NCBI RefSeq assembly: GCF_000744225.1
Contig: NZ_JQLN01000006.1
Span: 310,001-374,000 of the forward strand
Direction of reading: 5' to 3'
DNA from: Kitasatospora mediocidica KCTC 9733
GTDB lineage: Bacteria > Actinomycetota > Actinomycetes > Streptomycetales > Streptomycetaceae
DNA: 64,000 bases
Part shown: piece after piece, positions 7,841 through 16,112 of the stretch
How positions within the stretch are numbered: the stretch's first letter is position 1
Layout: every line of letters begins with the position of its first letter
Notes under the pieces: model-generated
Told to the model about the DNA's origin: nothing
Seen by the model: only the letters and a program-made list of their open reading frames with translations
Database searches by the model: none
Translations under genes and position numbers: made by a program

Positions 7841-9436
7841 GTGCGCAGCATCCCGGTCCGGCGGCTGGCCGGGCCGCTCGCCGCCGTCCTCGTCGCGCTG
7901 CTGCTGACGGGGTCCGGCGCTCCGCCCCGCGCCCCGTCTCCCGCCGACGCGCTCTCCGCCGACCTGGACCGGCTGCTCGCCGACCCCCGGCTTTCCGGCG
8001 CCGAGGTCTCCGCCCTGGTCACGGACGCCGCCACCGGCGAGGTGCTCTACCAGCACGCGCCCGGCGCGCTGCTGCTCCCGGCCTCCACCCTCAAGACCGT
8101 CACGGCGGCGGCCGCGCTCGACCTGCTCGGCCAGGATCACCGCTTCACCACCCAGGTGCTGGCGGCCGGCCCACGCACCGGCGCCACCCTCGGCGGCGAC
8201 CTCGTGCTGCGCGGCGGCGGCGACCCCAGCCTGCTGCCCGCCGACCTGGAGGCGCTGGCCGGCCAGGTCGCCGACGCGGGCATCACCGAGGTCTCCGGCG
8301 CCGTCCTGGCCGACGCCTCGCGCTACGACGACGTGCCGCTGGGGGCGAGTTGGGCGTGGGACGACCAGGCCGCCTACTACAGCCCGCAGATCTCCGCACT
8401 CACCCTCACCACCGACGGCGACGACGACGTGGGCACCGTCCGGCTCGCGCTGACCCCCGACGCCTCGCCCGGCGGACCGGCGGCGGTGCGGGTGATCCCG
8501 CCCGAGGCGCCGGTGCGGGTCACCGGACGGGTCGACACCGGCGCGGCGGGCAGCGACACCACGGTGCAGGCGGACCGGCGGCCGGGCGGCAACGAGATCG
8601 TGCTCTCCGGCAGCCTCCCGGCGGGCAGCGCGGAGACCGACGCATGGGTGGCCGTCGACGGCCCGGCCCGGCTCGCCGCCACGGTCTTCGCGGCGGCGCT
8701 GGCCCGGCACGGTGTGGCGGTGCGCGGCGGGCTGCGGGAGGGCCCGGCCCCGGCGGACGCCGTCGCGTTGGCGGCCCACGACTCCGCGCCGCTCTCCGCC
8801 CTGCTCGTCCCGTTCCTCAAGCTCAGTAACAACGGCATCGCCGAGCACCTGGTCAAGGAGATCGGCCGGGTGAGGTCGGGCGCCGGCAGCTGGGCCGCCG
8901 GGCTCGACCTGGTCCGCGACTTCGTCCACCGCAACGGACTGGAGAGCACGCCCGCCCGGCAGGTCGACGGCTCGGGACTGTCGCGCCAGGACCTGCTGAC
9001 CACCTCCCGGCTGGACGCGTTGCTGCGCTTCGCCCGACGCCAGCCCTGGTTCTCCGCCTGGTACGACGCGCTGCCGGTGGCCGGCGACCCCCGACGAATG
9101 GTCGGCGGTACGCTCACCAACCGGCTGCGCGGCACCCCGGCCGAGGGCCGGGTGCACGCGAAGACCGGCTCGATGACGGGCGTCGACGCGCTGGCCGGCT
9201 ACCTGGACCGGGCTGACGGGCGGACCCTCGCCTTCAGCGTCCTGCTGAACAACTTCGTCGGCGTCAGCCCGCGCCCGGTCATCGACGCCTTCGTGGTCCG
9301 ACTCACCTCCGACAGCGCGTCGGCCGCCGCGCCCGCCGCGCCCGCCCCGGACACCGCGGGGCGCCGCTCCTCCCACGACTGGGAGGCCGCCCAGGGCGGT
9401 GATCAGCTCAGCGGGCGGCGGGCCTCGTCGCAGTAG
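7841..9436 (+). CDS. dacB: D-alanyl-D-alanine carboxypeptidase/endopeptidase (PBP4, peptidase S13)
   Basis: A 531-residue extracytoplasmic low-molecular-mass penicillin-binding protein that trims or cleaves peptidoglycan cross-links. The N-terminus (residues 8-28) is a secretion signal. The S13 motifs are all present: SxxK as Ser82-Thr-Leu-Lys85 (PASTLKT), SxN as SNNG and KTG as AKTGSMTG. The GTG at 7841 is preferred over an upstream ATG at 7799 because GGAGG precedes it closely and the extra residues lack signal-peptide character. The C-terminal Ala/Pro-rich tail overlaps the convergent TipAS-domain gene by 34 bp. Confidence 0.88.
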   Translation: MRSIPVRRLAGPLAAVLVALLLTGSGAPPRAPSPADALSADLDRLLADPRLSGAEVSALVTDAATGEVLYQHAPGALLLPASTLKTVTAAAALDLLGQDHRFTTQVLAAGPRTGATLGGDLVLRGGGDPSLLPADLEALAGQVADAGITEVSGAVLADASRYDDVPLGASWAWDDQAAYYSPQISALTLTTDGDDDVGTVRLALTPDASPGGPAAVRVIPPEAPVRVTGRVDTGAAGSDTTVQADRRPGGNEIVLSGSLPAGSAETDAWVAVDGPARLAATVFAAALARHGVAVRGGLREGPAPADAVALAAHDSAPLSALLVPFLKLSNNGIAEHLVKEIGRVRSGAGSWAAGLDLVRDFVHRNGLESTPARQVDGSGLSRQDLLTTSRLDALLRFARRQPWFSAWYDALPVAGDPRRMVGGTLTNRLRGTPAEGRVHAKTGSMTGVDALAGYLDRADGRTLAFSVLLNNFVGVSPRPVIDAFVVRLTSDSASAAAPAAPAPDTAGRRSSHDWEAAQGGDQLSGRRASSQ

Positions 9437-9816
9437 TCGGACAGCGCCCGCCAGGCCTCGACCGGGGCGCCGGGATCGCCCGACATCGCTGCCGGGTCCT
9501 CGCGCCAGGCGGCCCGTACGCCGTGCGAGACGTCCCGGTTGCCGCCGCTGAACAGGGCGCTCAACTCGTCCATCCGCGCGACGAGTCGGCGGACCCTGGG
9601 GTCGGTGGCGGCGACGCCGGAGGTGCGCAGTGCCTCGGTCCGGCGGTAGAGCTCCGGCCACTCGATCTCCAGCAGGTAGTACGCGGTGGGCCCCGGCTCC
9701 GCGCCGCGTCCCTCCATCGCTCGCACCTGGTCGGCGTCCAGGTGGCGTTGCAGGACGTCCGCCGCCCCGGGCCGGGCGCTGCCCGCCCGCATCGCGCCGA
9801 ACAGGTGCATCCTCAC
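9403..9816 (-). CDS. Stand-alone TipAS antibiotic-recognition domain protein
   Basis: A 137-residue protein resembling the C-terminal ligand-binding domain of MerR-type TipA proteins. It shows the helical pattern around DPRVRRLVARMDELSALFSG followed by WREDP, but has no N-terminal MerR HTH. In TipA such a domain traps thiopeptide antibiotics; alone it may act as a drug-sequestering immunity protein, like TipAS made from an internal start. The start is uncertain (GTG at 9816 or ATG at 9810), and no good ribosome site is seen. An in-frame stop lies just upstream. The 3' end overlaps the dacB coding sequence. Confidence 0.65.
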   Translation of the reverse strand: MRMHLFGAMRAGSARPGAADVLQRHLDADQVRAMEGRGAEPGPTAYYLLEIEWPELYRRTEALRTSGVAATDPRVRRLVARMDELSALFSGGNRDVSHGVRAAWREDPAAMSGDPGAPVEAWRALSDYCDEARRPLS

Positions 9817-9821
9817 CCGGC

Positions 9822-9853
9822 GTGAGGTTCACGTCTCGTGAGGTTCAAGTCTC
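9822..9853. repeat. 16-bp tandem direct repeat upstream of the TipAS gene
   Basis: GTGAGGTTCACGTCTC is followed immediately by GTGAGGTTCAAGTCTC, with one mismatch. The pair sits 6-37 bp upstream of the TipAS start, so it overlaps the probable promoter or leader of that gene. It could be a regulator site or a simple duplication. Confidence 0.6.
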
Positions 9854-9889
9854 CTCCCCCTCCGCTGCTCCGCCGGGCAGGCAGGCCCG

Positions 9890-11125
9890 TCAGGGTGCGG
9901 CGGTGAACACCAGCGACGCGTTGTGCCCGCCGAAGCCGAAGGCGTTGGTCAGCGCCGCGTGCAGCGCGGTGCGGCGCGGCCGGCCGGTGACGACGTCCAG
10001 CTTCACCCCCGGGTCGAGGGCGTCCAGGTTGCGGGTGGCGGGGACGACCTGCTCGCGCAGGGCGAGGACGGCGGCGATGGCGCCCAGCGAGCCGGCCGCA
10101 CCGAAGAGGTGCCCGGTCATGGACTTCGTCGCGGTGACGGCCGGGTGGACGCCGATGGCTTCGGCGATCGACTCCGCCTCGGTGAGGTCGCCCCGGGGCG
10201 TGGAGGTCGCGTGGGCGTGCACGTGTCCGACGTCCAGCGGCTGGAGGCCGGCCGAGGCCAGGGCGAGGCGCATGGCGCGCAGTTGGCCGTCCGGGTGAGC
10301 GGCCGTGATGTGGTGCGCGTCGGAGGTGACGCCCGCGCCGGCCAGCACCGCGTGCACCCGGGCGGACCGGGCGGCGGCGAACTCGGCGCGCTCCAGCACC
10401 ACCAGGGCGGCGCCCTCGCCGATCACGAAGCCGTCCCGGTCGACGTCGAAGGGCCGGGAGGCGTGCTGCGGTGCGTCGTTGCGGGTGGAGTGGGCCTTGG
10501 CCTGGGCGAATCCGGCCAGCGGCAGCGGGTGGATGCAGGCCTCGGTGCCGCCGGCGACGACCACGTCGGCCCGGCCGAGGCGGATCAGGTCCAGGCCCAT
10601 CGCGATCGCCTCGGCGCCGGAGGCGCAGGCGCTCACCGGTGTGTGTGCCCCGCCCCGGGCGCCGAGTTCGATGCTGACCCAGGCGGCGGGACCGTTGGCC
10701 ATCAGCATCGGCACGGTGTGCGGGGAGACCCGCCGCACGCCCGACCTCTCCAGGATGTCGTCCTGGCCGAGCATGCTCAGCGCGCCGCCGGTGCCCGTGC
10801 CGATCACCACGGCCAGCCGCTGCGGCTCCACCTCCGGCCGTCCGGCGTCGGCCCACGCCTCCCGCGCGGCGATCAGCGCGATCTGCTCGCACCGGTCCAA
10901 CCGGCGGGCCTGGACCCGGTCGAGCACCTCGGCCGGTTCGACCCGCAACCGGGCGGCGATGCGCACCGGCAGGGCGGCCGCCCACTCCTCCTCGATCGCG
11001 CTGATCCCCGACTCGCCCGCCAGCAGGGCGGCCCAGGTCGAGGCGACGTCGCCGCCCAGCGGAGTGGTGGCGCCGAGGCCGGTGACCACCACGTCCGTGC
11101 TTCCGTTCGCGTTGTCGGATGACAT
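9890..11125 (-). CDS. Beta-ketoacyl-ACP synthase II-like (FabF family)
   Basis: A 411-residue condensing enzyme. Active-site Cys167 lies in SACASGAEA, and the two catalytic histidines lie in HAHATST and TGHLFGAAG. N-terminal VVVTGLGATTPLG is the usual KAS opening. The ATG at 11125 is preceded by AAGGGGAA; upstream in-frame sequence is not protein-like. It stands alone, with no ACP, malonyl transferase or reductase nearby, so it is probably an accessory ketosynthase rather than the housekeeping fab operon copy. It could also supply a remote polyketide or fatty-acid pathway. Confidence 0.85.
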   Translation of the reverse strand: MSSDNANGSTDVVVTGLGATTPLGGDVASTWAALLAGESGISAIEEEWAAALPVRIAARLRVEPAEVLDRVQARRLDRCEQIALIAAREAWADAGRPEVEPQRLAVVIGTGTGGALSMLGQDDILERSGVRRVSPHTVPMLMANGPAAWVSIELGARGGAHTPVSACASGAEAIAMGLDLIRLGRADVVVAGGTEACIHPLPLAGFAQAKAHSTRNDAPQHASRPFDVDRDGFVIGEGAALVVLERAEFAAARSARVHAVLAGAGVTSDAHHITAAHPDGQLRAMRLALASAGLQPLDVGHVHAHATSTPRGDLTEAESIAEAIGVHPAVTATKSMTGHLFGAAGSLGAIAAVLALREQVVPATRNLDALDPGVKLDVVTGRPRRTALHAALTNAFGFGGHNASLVFTAAP

Positions 11126-11300
11126 CAGACGTTCCCCTTGTCGTAGAGCTCCATCGGGACGCGCTCGGCCCGCAGCTCGCGGGGGAGGCGTCGGCCCGTT
11201 GTCGCCGACTCTGCCAGGGGATTCACATGTCGTCAGATGCCGTAGTCCACGGACTGTGCGGGCACGGAGTTGTTGACTTCCCACAAACCCGGACGCTGTG

Positions 11301-12296
11301 TCAGCCGGGCGCCGGGGCGTCGCCGGGGCCCGTGTGCGGCAGGTGGGTGGCGGGGATGACGCCGAGCCGGCCGGCCTGGTAGTCCTCGACCGCCTGGCGC
11401 AGTTCGGCCTCCGTGTTCATCACGAACGGGCCGTAGTGCGCGACCGGCTCGCCGATCGGCAGACCGCCGAGCACCAGCACCTCCAGGTCCGGCGTGTGGC
11501 TGTCCTGCCGCTGCGCGGCGGCGAGGGTCAGCAGGTCGCCGGGTCCGAAGCGGGCCAGCTGTCCGGACTGCAGCGGACGGGCTTCGGGCCCGGCCGTGCC
11601 CCGGCCGGCGAGCACGTACGCCAGCGCGTTGAAGTCCGGCCGCCACGGCAGCACCAGCTGCGCGCCCGCCGTGATCGTCGCGTGGATCATCGTGATCGGC
11701 GTGAACGTGGAGCCGGGCCCGCTGTGGCCGGCCACCTCCCCGGCGATCAGCCGGACCAGCGCGCCGCCGTCGTCGGAGGTGAGCAGGACCGCCTCGCGGC
11801 CCTCGATGCTCTGGTAGCGCGGCGGGTTCCACTTGTTGGCGCTGGGCAGGTTCACCCACAACTGGATGCCGTGGAACAGCCCGCCGGAAGCGACCAGGTG
11901 CTCGGGCGGCGCCTCGATGTGCAGGATGCCGCTGCCGGCCGTCATCCACTGGGTGTCGCCGTTGGTGATGACACCGCCACCGCCGTTGGAGTCGGCGTGT
12001 TCGAAGATGCCGTCGATCATGTAGGTGACGGTCTCGAAGCCGCGGTGCGGGTGCCACGGGGTGCCTTTGGCCTCCCCCGGCGCGTAGTCGACCTCGCCCA
12101 TCTGGTCGAGGTGGACGAAAGGGTCGAGATCGCGGGTGCTGACGCCGGCGAACGCGCGTCGGACGGGGAACCCCTCGCCCTCGAAGCCGCTGGGCGCGGT
12201 GGTGACCGAGAGCACCGGTCGCTGGACGGGGACGGCGCTGTCGGGGCGGGGGATACGGGGGAGTGCAAGGGTGTTCTGGACGGTGACTGCGGGCAT
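11301..12296 (-). CDS. Pirin family protein
   Basis: A 331-residue double-cupin protein. The N-terminal cupin has the pirin metal motif HPHRGFETVTY and a later HIEAPPEH, consistent with a His3-Glu iron site; the C-terminal cupin (about 200-310) is degenerate. Bacterial pirins include quercetin dioxygenases and regulators of central metabolism. The ATG at 12296 follows AAGGAGAG. It diverges from the DUF5713-like gene. The exact substrate is not readable. Confidence 0.85.
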   Translation of the reverse strand: MPAVTVQNTLALPRIPRPDSAVPVQRPVLSVTTAPSGFEGEGFPVRRAFAGVSTRDLDPFVHLDQMGEVDYAPGEAKGTPWHPHRGFETVTYMIDGIFEHADSNGGGGVITNGDTQWMTAGSGILHIEAPPEHLVASGGLFHGIQLWVNLPSANKWNPPRYQSIEGREAVLLTSDDGGALVRLIAGEVAGHSGPGSTFTPITMIHATITAGAQLVLPWRPDFNALAYVLAGRGTAGPEARPLQSGQLARFGPGDLLTLAAAQRQDSHTPDLEVLVLGGLPIGEPVAHYGPFVMNTEAELRQAVEDYQAGRLGVIPATHLPHTGPGDAPAPG

Positions 12297-12425
12297 CGGA
12301 CTCTCCTTCGGAAGCCGTTCCCGGACCTGTTCTCGATGGTACGAGACAACAGCCGTTGAAGATTGGACGTTCTGTATGGGTCTGTCAGTGCCGCGGTCCA
12401 GGATGGGGACGTCGGAGCTTCGGTA

Positions 12426-12785
12426 GTGAGGGGTGGGGTCGTCTTGTCGATCAACAACCAGCAGGTGGCGGGCTACGCGTTTCTGCGCGGGCTCTTCGAG
12501 GACGACTACTTCCCCGATCAGGTCGTCGCCAAGGGGAAGGAGATCCTCCTGAGGCTGTGTGCCCGCATCGAGGCCGAACAGCCGGCCGACCTCGCGGCGC
12601 TCTACGCGCTGACCGAAGCGGCCACGGAGGAGTTCAACGCGCTGGAGGCCGAGTTCGAGGCGGCCGGAAGCGAGATCGAGACCTTCGCGCGCGAGGAGAT
12701 CTGCGAGGACTTCGGGTTCGTGGCCGACGCGTACGGGTACGAGGACGCCGACCTCGCGCAGCTGGTGGCCGCCCGGGACTGGTGA
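12426..12785 (+). CDS. DUF5713-like small acidic protein
   Basis: A roughly 119-residue acidic cytoplasmic protein. The run AFLRGLFEDDYFPDQVVAKG and the closing EDFGFVADAYGYEDADL match what I recall of the DUF5713 family, which has no assigned function. The start is ambiguous: GTG at 12426 (GGAG eight bases upstream) is preferred, TTG at 12444 is possible, and an ATG at 12363 would overlap promoter sequence. It is mostly helical, with no cofactor motif. It diverges from pirin; the 130-bp gap should hold both promoters. Confidence 0.65.
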   Translation: MRGGVVLSINNQQVAGYAFLRGLFEDDYFPDQVVAKGKEILLRLCARIEAEQPADLAALYALTEAATEEFNALEAEFEAAGSEIETFAREEICEDFGFVADAYGYEDADLAQLVAARDW

Positions 12786-12833
12786 TCGCGCCGACCCGGC
12801 CGACCGGGCCAACTGGGTCGACTGAGCCGCCCG

Positions 12834-13631
12834 TCAGCCGGCGGCGGAGACGGCCGCGGCGGCGATGGTGTCCCGGTAGAGGCCCAGGAACGGGGACTTG
12901 ACGTAGGGGTTGCCGGGGCTGGTGCCCTCTTCGGTGATCTTCGTGTCGAGTTCGTCGGCGTTCGGCAGGTTGCTGCTCGCGATGACCGACAGCTGGTCGT
13001 AGTCGCGACTGGCGCCCGCTGTGCTGTGGCTCGGGTCCAGGTCGACCACCGCGTAGGCGGTGCGGCCGGCGTGCAGCGGGTAGCCGGGCGCGGTGCCGAG
13101 GTTGGCCGGTACGGCGGGTTGGACGGTCTCGGCCTGGCCGTTGCCGACGTTGATGGTGCTGCTCCGGTCGATGGCCACCAGCGGGTAGTGGTCGAGGCCG
13201 CAGGCGGTGCTGCCGGTGTCCGTGACCTCGATCAGCCGCCTGGTCGCGCCGAGTTGCGCGTCGTACACGGTCTTCAGGCTGAGCTGCTCCATGGCGCAGG
13301 GGTGCTGGTATGCGTACGCGTCGGCTGCGGCGTCGGCGGCGCTGCCGGGGCTGGCGGTGGGTTTGGCGGTGGGGGCGGTGGTGGGGCGGTGCGAGGAGCT
13401 GATGGCAGTGGCCCCGGTGGCAGCCCGGGTCGGAGCGCTGGGCTGCGGCGCGGCGGAGCCGGCTCCCGAGGGCGCCGCCGGAGCGGTGGCGGAGGCCGCG
13501 GAGGAGGCCGAACCGGACGTCACGTCCGGGCTGTTCGGGCCGTCGCAGGCGGTCAGGGCGAGGGTCGTGGCGGTCGCGAGCAGCGCGAGGGAGAGGATGC
13601 GGCGGCGCTTGTCGGTGCTGGTCGTGGTCAT
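12834..13631 (-). CDS. DUF4232-type lipoprotein
   Basis: A 265-residue secreted lipoprotein. The N-terminus has Lys/Arg, a hydrophobic stretch and the lipobox LALTAC with Cys29 as the lipidation site. A long Ser/Ala/Pro-rich linker (about 30-105) follows, then a beta-rich domain beginning CAMEQLSLK with a second Cys in TACGL, as in DUF4232 proteins. Its role is unknown; such proteins are common on actinomycete surfaces. A 17-bp inverted repeat is located about 90 bp upstream. Confidence 0.7.
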   Translation of the reverse strand: MTTTSTDKRRRILSLALLATATTLALTACDGPNSPDVTSGSASSAASATAPAAPSGAGSAAPQPSAPTRAATGATAISSSHRPTTAPTAKPTASPGSAADAAADAYAYQHPCAMEQLSLKTVYDAQLGATRRLIEVTDTGSTACGLDHYPLVAIDRSSTINVGNGQAETVQPAVPANLGTAPGYPLHAGRTAYAVVDLDPSHSTAGASRDYDQLSVIASSNLPNADELDTKITEEGTSPGNPYVKSPFLGLYRDTIAAAAVSAAG

Positions 13632-13718
13632 GCGGTGCTCCAGAGGCGTGCGTGGAAGCCGGCGTCGTGCCCGTATTCCCCAACACGGTTGCCCCGCACG
13701 GCCGGTTGCCGCCCCGGA

Positions 13719-13735
13719 GTAACAACTCCTGTTAC
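13719..13735. promoter_or_regulatory. 17-bp inverted repeat upstream of the lipoprotein gene
   Basis: GTAACA-ACTCC-TGTTAC is a perfect 6-bp inverted repeat with a 5-bp spacer. It lies about 90 bp upstream of the DUF4232 start and past the terminator of the acetate transporter. Its size and symmetry fit an operator for a dimeric regulator; the factor is unknown. Confidence 0.5.
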
Positions 13736-13757
13736 AGAGGCCGTGGGACGTGGGTGC

Positions 13758-13799
13758 ACGTCGGGGCCGGCGCCGCCGCGGCGGCGCCGGCCCCGACGT
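13758..13799. terminator. 42-bp perfect palindrome, terminator of satP
   Basis: A GC-only hairpin with two 21-base arms and no spacer begins eight bases past the satP stop codon. Streptomyces terminators commonly lack a U-tract, so this should stop leftward transcription. Confidence 0.75.
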
Positions 13800-13806
13800 C
13801 GATCCG

Positions 13807-14412
13807 CTAGCGGGCGGGCCAGGTGGGGACGATCGAGCGCTTGAAGGTGTGGGCGGTGACCCCGGCGAAGGAGGTGTACCAGGCCAGCGCGGCGGTTATC
13901 AGGCCCAGCCAGCCGCCGATCTTGGTGGCCGAGTCGTTCGGCCCGAACGCGCCGATGGAGAGGACGACGAAGGTGATGGTCAGCATGACGAAGACCGCGA
14001 ACACGGCTCCGCTCACCCGCAGGGCGGCCACCGTCATGTAGGCGGTGAAGATGGCCCAGGCGAGGAGGAAGAGGCCGACCGCCTTGTGGGCGTCGGGATC
14101 GGTCCCGAGGGCCGGCAGCGCGTCCTTGACCAGGAAGTAGTAAGCGAGCCAGAAGGCGCCGAAGGAGCTGAATGCGGTGGCGCCGAAGGTGTTTCCCTTG
14201 CGGAACTCCCACATACCGGCCAGAAGCTGCGCGAGACCGCCGTATGCGAGGGCGAGCGGCAGCACGACGGCGCTCAGCTTCGCGTCCAGCAGGTTGGCGT
14301 TGAAGCAGCTGAGCACAAAGGTCGTCATGGCGAAGCCGGCCAGGCCGAGCGGTGCGGGGTCGGCAATCTCGGCGGCGGTGGCGGCTGGTTGAGCGGACTG
14401 CTGGGTTGCCAC
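13807..14412 (-). CDS. satP: Acetate/succinate transporter, GPR1/FUN34/YaaH family
   Basis: A 201-residue membrane protein with six predicted helices. The family signature near the N-terminus is present as PAPLGLAGFAMTT, followed by alternating hydrophobic segments to about residue 190. Relatives import acetate or succinate with protons. The start is 14412. An 18-bp near-palindrome with a TTTTAAAA core lies about 60 bp upstream and may be its operator. The gene stands alone between a DUF4232 lipoprotein and a frameshifted membrane protein. Confidence 0.85.
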   Translation of the reverse strand: MATQQSAQPAATAAEIADPAPLGLAGFAMTTFVLSCFNANLLDAKLSAVVLPLALAYGGLAQLLAGMWEFRKGNTFGATAFSSFGAFWLAYYFLVKDALPALGTDPDAHKAVGLFLLAWAIFTAYMTVAALRVSGAVFAVFVMLTITFVVLSIGAFGPNDSATKIGGWLGLITAALAWYTSFAGVTAHTFKRSIVPTWPAR

Positions 14413-14473
14413 GGGTGTCTTCCTTTCGGGGGTTTGGGATGACGCGCGACAGAAGTCATATGCTGGCGTGAAT

Positions 14474-14491
14474 AGCTGTTTTAAAACAACT
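14474..14491. promoter_or_regulatory. AT-rich near-palindrome upstream of satP
   Basis: AGCTGTTTTAAAACAACT is symmetric except for one base pair. It is unusually AT-rich for this genome and lies about 60 bp upstream of the satP start, a plausible operator for carbon-source control. Confidence 0.5.
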
Positions 14492-14520
14492 AGTACGCAG
14501 GGTTTTTATCATGTCTGATG

Positions 14521-14559
14521 AACTGTGGTCCCTGTTCTGGGAATGCTGGGACCACAGTT
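14521..14559. terminator. 12-bp perfect inverted repeat between satP and the frameshifted gene
   Basis: AACTGTGGTCCC and GGGACCACAGTT flank a 15-base loop. It lies 115 bp beyond the stop of the leftward frameshifted gene. It may be that gene's terminator, or the remnant of a small mobile element; the flanking sequence is AT-richer than average. Confidence 0.45.
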
Positions 14560-14673
14560 GCCAGTGTTACTGTTGATAAAATGATGAGATGCAATCGAGG
14601 CGGGGTCGGCGCGCGCGGATTCGAACGCCATTCATACAAGGCGAACATATGTGCCGGTCGGTCTAAGCGCGGA

Positions 14674-15452
14674 TCAGTGCCCGTAGACCTCGCGGCACAG
14701 CTGCTCCTGCGCAGAACCCGCCGACCACTGTCCGTACTGCTCGGCCGTCGCGCAGAGCCCCGTGCCGCCCGCCGCGCCCGCTGCCGGTGCGGGCAGCTGG
14801 CTCGTGGCCGCGGACTGGCCGCCGGTGTGCGGCGCGGCCGCGGAGGGGTGGTGGCGCTGGGGGCGGGGTGCGCCGGCCTGGACGCAGCGGGGCGGTCGGC
14901 CGCGCCGTCGTCCTCGGAGTCCTCCGGTGCGCTGTCGGGGTCGGCGGTGTCGTCGTCGTTTCCAGGAGCGGAGGCGGAGGCCTCCGGCGCGACCGTCGCC
15001 GGTGGTGCGGACGCCGCCGCACCGGCGGGCACCTGCGCGGGCGGCGCGGCCGTGGGCGGCAGAGGCGGTGGCAGCACCGGCAGCAGCGGATTCCCCGACG
15101 TGCCCGAGCCCCACGGCACCACCGACCAGGGCGAGGCCGACGTCGCGGGCCCCGCGGAGGCGTCCGCCCGCAGCAGCGTGGCGGACCGGGGGGCGCTCCC
15201 GCCCGGATCGCAGGTCGTCAGGCTCGCCGCCAGCCCCGCCAGGACCAGGACGCCGGGCACCCCCCACTGGAGTCGGCGCCTGCGTCGCGCCGCCGCTTCC
15301 GCCGCCGCGGCCGCGGCCGTGATCCACTCCGGGGTGCCCGAGTGGTCCGGCGGAGCGGTCGGCAGTGGCTGCGCGGGTGCCGAGGCGTCCGCAGAATCCG
15401 TCAGGTCCCGCGCGCTGGGGGTCCGGTTCCACAGCTCGTCAAACTCATCCAT
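14674..15452 (-). pseudogene. Frameshifted single-pass membrane protein
   Basis: The N-terminal part (from ATG at 15452, MDEFDELWNRTPSARD) reads in one frame through an Arg-rich patch, a membrane segment (QWGVPGVLVLAGLAA) and a long Pro/Ala/Asp-rich external linker. A convincing C-terminus, LCATAEQYGQWSAG ending CREVYGH with paired cysteines, reads in another frame and stops at 14674. A one-base loss, most simply in the GGGG run at 14845-14848 (plus strand), would join them into a protein of about 259 residues. As given, the first frame instead runs on to 14490 as Arg-rich nonsense. It could be a true disruption or a base-calling error; function unknown. Confidence 0.55.
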
Positions 15453-15798
15453 GCCCCGTCAACGACCGTGCCACCCGGCGGGATGCGAGTCGCTCGTGGC
15501 CCGGCCGTCGCCTACCGCCAGGCCAACCACCAGGCCTGCCGGACGGGCCTGCGGGCGGGCCCGGTGCCCGACCGGACCGACGCAGCGGATGCCGCCTCCC
15601 GTGTCGGCGGTCTAGCCTGAGTCAGTGATGGACGCGTGTTCGCGCGCCGTCACCGTCGTCCCCACCGCGCCGTGGCCGGCCCCGGCCGCAACGCCGCGGT
15701 CGAGGCCGGCGACATCGCTCCGGGGAGAAAGGCCACGCAGGTGTCCCTGCCCGCCCCCGCGTGGGGAGCGGTGCGATCGAAGTTGCTCTGGAGGCGTC
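15453..15798. other. 346-bp intergenic region without a recognised gene
   Basis: This is the divergent spacer between the frameshifted membrane protein and the YeaQ-type gene. Open frames here lack ribosome sites and have shadow-like composition. It should carry two promoters; I see no convincing hexamers, riboswitch or strong palindrome. Confidence 0.5.
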
Positions 15799-16068
15799 AT
15801 GTTCCAGATCGTGTGGATCCTCATCATCGGCCTGGTGCTCGGCGTGTTCGCGCGCATGCTGCTCCGCGGCCCCCAGGCCGTCCCGCTCTGGCTGACCGTG
15901 GTGCTGGGCGCCCTGGGGGCGCTGCTCGGCAACGCGGTCTCGGGCTGGATCGGCGTCCGCCACACGTCCGGGATCGACTGGATCCGGCACCTGCTGCAGA
16001 TCGCCTGCGCGGTGGCCCTGGTCGGCATCGTCAGCCCCTGGTGGGCCGGTCGCCAGCGGGTCCGCTAA
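15799..16068 (+). CDS. GlsB/YeaQ/YmgE-type small stress membrane protein
   Basis: An 89-residue protein with three hydrophobic helices: FQIVWILIIGLVLGVFAR, VPLWLTVVLGALGALLGN and a C-terminal segment after WIRHLLQIA. The Gly-rich pattern with GALGALLGN matches the transglycosylase-associated GlsB/YeaQ family, linked to general stress responses. The ATG at 15799 is preceded by GGAGG. It is followed 44 bp later by the DinB-fold gene in the same direction. Confidence 0.75.
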   Translation: MFQIVWILIIGLVLGVFARMLLRGPQAVPLWLTVVLGALGALLGNAVSGWIGVRHTSGIDWIRHLLQIACAVALVGIVSPWWAGRQRVR

Positions 16069-16112
16069 GGCCTGTACGGCGGACCGTCCCCGGCCGATCG
16101 AGGAGCCCCTGG

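Noticed and set aside
13758..13799. 42-bp palindrome as a protein-binding operator
   Set aside because: It directly follows the satP stop and is GC-only, which fits a transcription terminator better.
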